64,000 bases of DNA, taken from positions 1,984,001 through 2,048,000 of the forward strand of contig JACGCN010000006.1 in NCBI GenBank assembly GCA_014905825.1. Reading direction: 5' to 3'. Position numbers and translations under genes: made by a program. The notes beneath the pieces were generated by a model. It saw only the letters and a program-made list of their open reading frames with translations, was not told the origin of the DNA and did not search any database. Shown piece by piece: positions 57,260-64,000 of this stretch (within the stretch, counting starts at the first letter, position 1; each line of letters starts with the position of its first letter). Source of the DNA: Lyophyllum atratum (Eukaryota; Basidiomycota; Agaricomycetes; Agaricales; Lyophyllaceae).

Positions 57260-58995
57260 ATGGCTTGCCGTGACACATATATCGCTGTGCACGGAGGTGC
57301 GGGCATGCATAGCTACACCCGGGAAAAGGAGGTCAAGCAAGCCCTGCGGCTGTGAGTCCGACGAGCTTCTCGATCTTAGAGAGACCACTCACTCTCAGCT
57401 GGCTCAAGTGCATGTAAAGAGGCTTTAAAACACTCTAGAGGGTATCCTATGACGCCGATACAGGGACACGCAGATGATACAGCTTATACCCCCGTCGACA
57501 TGGTTGGAAATGCAATTGCAGTTTTGGAAGATGATCCTCTTCTCAATGCAGGTCCGTCGCGTCTCCATACCGTAAGCTGGGTTACATTTTGGACGCCGAA
57601 ACGTGTGGTCTTCCATAATTTGCAGGGTATGGCTCGAATCTAACTTTACATGGAACCGTGGAGTGCGATGCTGCGATCATGGACGGTCGTTCGAGCGATT
57701 TTGGGAGCGTAGGAGCCGTCTCTGGTTTGTTATAGGCACTGTTCCAGCGTTATGAAGCTGATTACCTTTCCCCCCCTCCGCCATGCATGTCTAGGCGTCA
57801 AAAACCCCATACGACTAGCACGCGCCATCCTCGAGCACTCTACAATACCCGATCAACTTGGTCGAATCCCACCACTGTCATTATTTCCCTCTCTTGACTG
57901 CCTCGTTGAGGCTTCAGCTAATCATGTTTCGTAGAATGTTAGTTGCTGAAGGAGCACGCAAATTTGCTGCAGCCAACAGCACTCGGCTGGCCGTAGAAAC
58001 AGCCCCTCTAGATTCTCTTGTATCTCCGAAAGCCAGAGAAGACTGGCTCAAGTGGAAAGCGAGGATAGAAAGCCCCGATGCAGATCAGACGGTTCCAACA
58101 ACTTGCCTCACGGACATACAGGATACTGTGGGTGCTGTTGCCTGTCAAAACGCAGACGCAGTTGCTGCTGGAGTGTCGAGGTGAGTCACTGCAGGCGATC
58201 GATGTATACGTCCCTGCACAAGTTGAGTGATATTGCTTCAGCGGCGGCATTCTATTGAAGCATCCTGGAAGAATTGGCGAAGTATGCAACATCATCTTCC
58301 TCTCTGCACAACCATTTCTGAGTACAGTGGCTGTGAAGGCCGCCATATTCGGAGCAGGTTGTTGGGCTCAATATTTTCTAGAGGCAGGAATAAGGATTGC
58401 GTGTAGTATATCTGGTGCGTTATTCATGTCTTCAAGGAAGGTGTGATAACGCCAAATCTCTTTGTGATAGGCGCTGGCGAGCACATAGTAAGGTCAATGT
58501 TGGCGCGGACAATCGCAGACTCCTTCCGACTGGCAATTGCAAGCACGAACGACGTCGATGCCCACGATATTCTTCATCGTGTGCTCCTAGATAATTTTTG
58601 GAGTGAGCTCCTTGTCCTACTCAATGATACGATACTCATCTGTGTGTGCAGCGCCGTGCCGGGAGCGTGGTGTAGTTGATCCCGATGTAGGGGTCCTTCT
58701 ACTCATGACCGAACAAGCCGAAGACGCGACAAACGGTCGGTATTCTATTGTTCAACGTCCGGTAGAACATGCTCATGATATTCAAGTACGTCTGTGGTGT
58801 GCATTCACAACACCTAGTATGGCTATCGCGTACGCATCTTCCATAAACCCTAAACCAAAGGTGAAGAGTTTGCCCCTCCTCCCTATGTACATCGTTAAGC
58901 CGATCCCACAGGCCCAAGTTCTGCGTCGACCGAAAGGCATGGACTCTCGCGGGACCAGCGAGCCCCGTATATTCATCACGGCAATACCTCTGTAA
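57260..58995 (+). CDS. Taspase-1-like threonine aspartase (Ntn asparaginase family)
   Basis: Member of the isoaspartyl peptidase/L-asparaginase family, closest in pattern to Taspase-1, an autoprocessing protease cutting after Asp. ATG 57260 starts MACRDTYIAVHGGAGMHSYTREKE. Conserved parts: SSACKEALKHSRG, AYTPVDMVGNAIAVLEDDPLLNAGYGSNLTLHGTVECDAAIMDG, GAVSGVKNPIRLARAIL, the cleavage and catalytic Thr in QDTVGAVACQ, SSGGILLKHPGRIGEAAIFGAGCWA, GAGEHIVRSMLARTIAD, and the end LWCAFTTPSMAIAYAS...RIFITAIPL. The Thr follows Asp as in Taspase-1, which supports that assignment over plain asparaginases. About nine introns. Two apparent one-base insertions (near 57404 and 58672) break the frame. Its fungal substrate is not known to me. 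Confidence 0.85.
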
Positions 58996-59053
58996 GACTG
59001 GCTGTACGCATAGAGGGGGGTTCCATTTTTCGCGGTGTGCTTTTGTCAGATGT

Positions 59054-60548
59054 TCAGACTCTAGACCCATTGGTACTGGCAGTCCTTGGGATGCCATTTC
59101 CAATTGATCCGCTATGTGGCAGACCTCCTAGGGCGGCCCCACTGGTACCATTTGTACTGGGATCCATGACGGTCGCTGGGGTTGTCGCAGGGCGCGCCTG
59201 AGGTGTGCTGGACGCGGCTCGTGATGGGTTTGAGTTCGCAGGTGTCAGCATAGGCCGCGAAGCGTTGAGTCGCTGGAGAGTCTTCATCGGGAATTTAGTC
59301 CTAAAGTAGAAAGCCGTTCAATGCGCGGGGTGAGGATAATGGGGCCCGAGAAGGTAAACTTACCGACAAGTGGAGCAGACGGGAACGGGTTGGCAGAATA
59401 CTAATCAGGGCAATGAGTTATAGCAGAATGTGCAGAGATGGAATCAGCCTACTTGACAGGCAGACGGAGCATACGAAGCCAATATCAATGATATTTTTGT
59501 GACAGAAACAGGCTGCACGGAAATCGATTCTATCCTGTGTAGGGACTGACAGTGTTTTTCGGATGGATGGCGGCGACAGGAAGGACATCTACCATGAGAA
59601 TCAGTATTACCCTGATCGTGGCTTCGGAGGTCATTTACGATTAAATATTGCAACAATGCATCCCGACGCTCAAGGAAAATGTACGATCCGCCGGTCAGAT
59701 GAGCAGCTTGTTGGAGGAAAACACTATCTGGGCCATATATTTGGCAGACATCAATAGTAACTTTCTGAAGGAGAGCCATGAGACATGTCAGAGTCAGAGT
59801 CCAGAGCAGATCTGACGAATTACCAATTTTTGTGCAGAGAATATAGCATTCATTACTGGAATATACGATGTTGAGAGGTCTGGTGAGGCCGAGAGGAGAA
59901 GAATTCGTGGATCTGGGAGAATGGCAGGATCAAGACCGTCCGCCTGCTTGTTCGAGCTGGACGAGGTGGGGAGAGTGACGCGGTTTGCATCTGTCAAGGG
60001 ATATCAGCACAACCATTGGAAGTACCTTTGAGGTGTTCTCACAGCACAGGGCTTTGGTGAGAGCGCCGACTAGAGAGGTTGGGGCTGATGAATAGACTCA
60101 GCATGCATAGCCATGACAGATGCGGTGGCGGCACAGTTACCCTCTTCCTCGGGCTGTCCCAGATAGTCCATTTCCTCCATGATTCGAGTTACAATTGTAG
60201 AGTCCACAAACTTGAACGGCGGATATGAGTTCGCGTCAATGATCTGGGATTGGAGGGCAGAGTCGGTCGAGGAGTAGAGCATCACGCTGATGGCCAAGGT
60301 GTGAGTTCAATTATGGAGTTGGTACTATACTGCGGGGCGGACCTCTTTCCAGGGAAAGCACCAAAGACAGCGAGAGTATTCTCATGTTTTGACGCGATGT
60401 GGGCATTGAGGAACGCGAGAAGTTGAGCGAGAAAGGAGTTGAGGGGCAACGGGTAGGCATTGACGGGAGTGCCCTCGGCGGACATGTGCCATTGGGCAGG
60501 CGATAGGTCGATTACGACGGACAAGTGGGATCCAATGGAATCATCCAT
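59054..60548 (-). CDS. TFB4: TFIIH core subunit Tfb4 (p34)
   Basis: Subunit of TFIIH that binds Ssl1/p44. ATG 60548 starts MDDSIGSHLSVVIDLSPAQW, the von Willebrand A-like fold. Then come SFLAQLLAFLNAHIASKHENTLAVFGAFPGK, SVMLYSSTDSALQ, DPRILLLSASPD, the p34 signature VCQIYGPDSVFLQQAAHLTGGSYIFLERRDALLQYL and SIRKTLSVPTQDRIDFRAACFCHKNIIDIGFVCSVCLS. The C4-type zinc finger (CFCHK...CSVCLSIFCQPVPVCSTCRTKFP) is followed by a disordered tail ending 59054. All exon joins are in frame. Together with TFB1 this places two TFIIH subunits 30 kb apart in the window. Confidence 0.93.
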
Positions 60549-61277
60549 GATTGGGGGACGATGAGTTGTGTGCACGTGCGCTTACGGCTGCATCGTTCTG
60601 GGCAGCGCGGACCCAGGTGTTCGACAGCATCAAGGGGCGTACTCGTTGTCTAAAACGGGGCCGAAAAACAATACTTGCCCGAAGTCGGCAATAATGACGA
60701 GCGGCATGGAATATATTGTAACTCGGCATCGATGCAGGCCTCATTGATGAGGCGAGGCAACATGGTCCATGTCTGATGGACGGCCTTGTGATGCATCAAG
60801 CAAGGCTTCTCACCGTGTGCATGCGGTGGTCGGACTTGTGTCGGAGAACAAGGTCTGTCAACCAGCCGTGACAATGGCGCTACTGCGGTCACATTCACCT
60901 GAGTATTCCGTGCACCCCTCTTGCACCATCGTGCTGGATCATAGAGCTTGTACGATAGGCATACAGCTATCCTAGGATATTACTGCACTATTCTGTTTAT
61001 GCATGACATGCCAAATGAATCCGTCACTTTTTTTGCGGAATCGGAGTGTCCGTCACGAGCGCCGGTGACGAAGGGCCTTCCGGCGTTGGCCGTGACGATG
61101 GGGTAGCGACGCTGGCCGTGTGAAATCTGTCCGTTGGCGATGGCTGGCGCCCAGGTCCCACTCATCATCCCTTCTTCCTTCCCCACCAACTCCTCCGCTC
61201 GTCGTCCCCCTCCCTCCGCTCGCTGTCTCAGCCGTCCACCTCAACACAGTGCATGCTCACTGACCAGCTCACTGACC
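60549..61277. other. Divergent TFB4/CHD1 intergenic region
   Basis: 729 bp between start codons. Short frames on the minus strand (for example 60650-60898) lack motifs. GC-rich and pyrimidine-rich on the plus strand just before CHD1. Likely promoters and the CHD1 leader. Confidence 0.45.
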
Positions 61278-64000
61278 ATGTCCTCTTCTTCTTCGTCCCC
61301 TATCTCACATCACCCAGGCCAGCTCAATCTCAACTACGATAGCGACGATGACATGCAGGTCGACTCTGACAATGAGGGTAGCAATAACCCAAAGGAGCCC
61401 GACGCTGACGCCGACGGTGAATCTATCGACGAAGACGCTTCCCCTCCTCCCGCACCCTTGAATAACCATTCTCTGTACTCTATCCCTCAACCACACGGGG
61501 AATCGGTATGTCGAAGTCCTTCGCTCCACGTCTTTGTTACTCAGTTTGAATATTGTTTTCAGGACGCGGAAGACTCAGTGCGCTAAATTTTCATCATGTT
61601 CCTATACACGCTAATACGTCTTTCCAGGGTTACGACGATCCGGCCGACGACGACGAGGATGATGGCACCTATGCTGATGAGGAATACGGGAAAAAGAAGG
61701 TAATCAAAAAGAAGAAGCGAGTATCGGCGTCAGCGGCTGTGCGACCCAAGGGTGAGAATTGCCGCAGCTAGTTCGCGCCGCGCCACAATCTCACTATTGC
61801 CGTACCAGCACCCGTACGCCACACGTCAACATCAGATTCCGATTCGGAGTACGGTTCCCGCGCTCATAAGAAGAAGAAGAAAGCCAGAGCCTCTACCGAC
61901 GACATCCGCGTCTCCAGCAGAGGGGGCAAGGTTCCCAACTATATCGATGACGTCCAAGACTTTGAGAAGTACGAGGACGAAGAAGAAGGCGAGAATGGAT
62001 ACTATGTAGACCCCAACGTCCAGTACCAAGAGGAAGACGAAATCGAGGCTGTTCTTGGACACAGTCGAGACGAAGGCCATGAAGCCGACCCTGAGGACAA
62101 GTGGTTCGAAAACATCGTGAGCATGGATCTCTCAATTTTGTTCTCATGCTCATTTGTTCTCCCGTCAGCGTTTCCACATCAAATGGAAGAACTTCTCCCA
62201 CTTGCATAACACAGATGAGACATACGAATTTTTGAAACGCTTTAAAGGCTTAAAACGTGTCGACAACTACATCAAAGGATACAAGATCTGGCAGTCCCGG
62301 ATCGCTGCTCCAGGATTGACGCAGGAGGACATAGAAGCGCTTCATCTGGATAAAGAACGTGAAAAGGAAGACCTAGAAACGTTCCGCGTAGTCGAACGCA
62401 TCATTTCCCACCGTGAAAACGAAGAGGGCGAGATGGAATACTTTTGCAAGTGGTCAAGTCTCAACTACGAACACTGCACCTGGGAGGTCCAGAAGGATGT
62501 CAACCCCATCGCGAAGGAACAAATCGCGGCTTACCGGCAACGAGAAGCTGAGGGCAAGTTCCCGTACAAGAGCGTATCGTACGGAAGGCAAGGCCGGCCC
62601 ACCTTTCAAAAAATCGACAAGGACCCCGACTACATCTCCTCGACTGGTGGGGAATTGAAAGACTTCCAGCTAACTGGTCTCAACTGGCTTGCGTACTTGT
62701 GGAGTCAAGGGGAAAATGGCATTTTGGCAGATGAGATGGGTCTCGGAAAGGTAAAATAGAGCGCTCAGACGTAGCGGCCTTGCACTCATCCTATTTGCCC
62801 AATCGCAGACCGTTCAGACCGTTGCTTTCCTTTCATATCTCTTTCACGAGATGCATCAATATGGCCCCTTCCTGGTTATCGTTCCTCTCTCCACGATCAC
62901 CGCCTGGCAGACCCAGTTTGCTGCCTGGGCTCCTGTCATGAATGTCATCACCTACATCGGCACAGCAGCCGCGCGCGAAGTCATACGCACATACGAGTTT
63001 GGGCCTTCGAACAAGAAACTCAAGATGAACGTCTTATTAACAACCTACGAACTCACTCTTCGGGATGCGAAGGAACTCGGCGAGATCAAGTGGCAAGCGC
63101 TTGCTGTCGATGAGGTATAAGTCTCACGATCGAGCTGGGGAATTTGACTGATCCACCTATTCCAGGCGCATCGACTCAAAAACTCCGAAAGTCAATTGTA
63201 TGAAGCCCTCCGATCATTCTCTGCTGCGTCGAAGTTGCTCATTACCGGCACTCCTCTGCAAAACAACGTGAGGGGTGCGTGTCCGGTTTTCACTGCGCAA
63301 TTCGGGGCCTTAATTACTGACATATCAACTTGCTCTCTTTCAGAGCTCCTGTCTCTGATGCACTTCCTAATGCCAGAAAAATGCAAGTCGCAGTTTTCTA
63401 CCATCCTGAGGATCAGGCTAACGTCCCTTTCTCTGCAGTTGCGCTCACTAACGAGTTTGATTTGAACGATGCCGATCATGAGTCGAAGATCAAAGAATTG
63501 CACGAGCAGCTAGAATCTCTGATGCTCAGGAGACTCAAACGGGATGTTTTGACGTCCTTGCCAACGAAGAGCGAGCGTATTCTGCGTGTGGAAATGAGTG
63601 CTCTACAAACCCACTTTTACAAGAACATCTTGACGAAGGTATTCCTTCCCCCATCGGCAATCTGCGTCATGTTCTTTCTCATCCTGGCCGTCAGAACTTT
63701 GCGGGTTTACAGAAGAGCGCGAACGGTAACAACAACATCAGTTTACTCAACATTGGTAAGGCACATTTTCAACCGATTTACTCCTTAGATCTAACTTGTC
63801 AATCTAGCCATGGAGCTCAAGAAGGCGGCAAACCATCCGTTCTTATTTGACGGTGCCGAAACGAAGAGCGAGACCAACGACGAGCAGCTCAAGGGAATTG
63901 TCATGAGCAGTGGCAAGATGGTGTTACTCGACAAACTTCTTACGCGCCTGCGGCAAGATGGCCATCGCGTGCTAATCTTCAGTCAAATGGTCAGGATGCT
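61278..64000 (+). CDS. CHD1: Chromodomain helicase Chd1, 3' partial
   Basis: Snf2-family nucleosome spacing ATPase. ATG 61278 ([27 protein letters not shown]) opens an acidic/basic disordered N-terminus ([36 protein letters not shown]). Two chromodomains follow ([26 protein letters not shown]...; [32 protein letters not shown]). Helicase motifs: [78 protein letters not shown] and [14 protein letters not shown], with the window ending in LIFSQMV of the second lobe. About ten introns, one with a GC donor (63383-63438). The rest of the helicase lobe, SANT-SLIDE and tail lie beyond the window. Confidence 0.95.

Overview
This window is nuclear DNA of a filamentous basidiomycete, most probably a mushroom-forming agaricomycete. 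It has about 27 protein genes in 64 kb, roughly half on each strand. They are broken by many short (about 45-85 nt) GT-AG introns, and the intergenic gaps are small. The encoded proteins look basidiomycete: an endoglucanase V-like (DPBB) protein, a fungal CSL factor, an Ert1-type Zn2Cys6/PAS regulator, an allantoicase-ureidoglycolate lyase fusion and a Taspase-1. I see no transposon, rRNA, tRNA, CRISPR or biosynthetic cluster. All calls rest on reading translated exons by eye and on remembered family motifs; no database was searched.

Layout. 0-12 kb: the 3' part of an expansin/GH45-like gene (+), an intron-rich ER cyclophilin B (-), the DEAD-box helicase DBP7 (-) divergent from the MYST acetyltransferase ESA1 (+), a small membrane protein (-) and a CSL/RBP-J-like factor (-). 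12-21 kb is gene-poor: two unrecognised proteins (14.9-16.7 kb +, 18.7-19.7 kb -) and proteasome chaperone PAC4/POC4 (+). 21-30 kb: the kinase YAK1 (+), a PHOSPHO-type HAD phosphatase (-) and TFIIH p62/TFB1 (+). 29-39 kb: Golgi CASP/COY1 (-), mitoribosomal uS9m (+), the H2B ubiquitin ligase BRE1 (-) and the purine-catabolic DAL2-DAL3 unit (-). 40-52 kb: an F-box protein (-), glutamine methyltransferase MTQ1 (-), ERT1-like regulator (+), PRA1 (-), a CDC26-like APC/C subunit (+), PEX5 (-) and a C2H2 factor (-). 52-64 kb: a hormone-sensitive-lipase-type hydrolase (-), MRI1 (+), Taspase-1 (+), TFIIH p34/TFB4 (-) and CHD1 (+, running off the end).

The content is almost all housekeeping. Chromatin and transcription are strongly represented: ESA1, BRE1, CHD1 and two TFIIH subunits. 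Their co-location looks coincidental, because they are on mixed strands with unrelated genes between them.

The most notable observations are: (i) a cyclophilin B whose last intron appears to switch between a soluble HVEL-ended form and a membrane-anchored form; (ii) very small exons of 7, 11 and 21 nt carrying functional residues; (iii) five candidate GC-AG introns; (iv) a probable DAL2-DAL3 fusion; (v) about two dozen single-base indels, mostly insertions, that break conserved frames between 27 and 59 kb but not before 27 kb, most simply read as consensus errors. I did not find a convincing undescribed multi-gene system.
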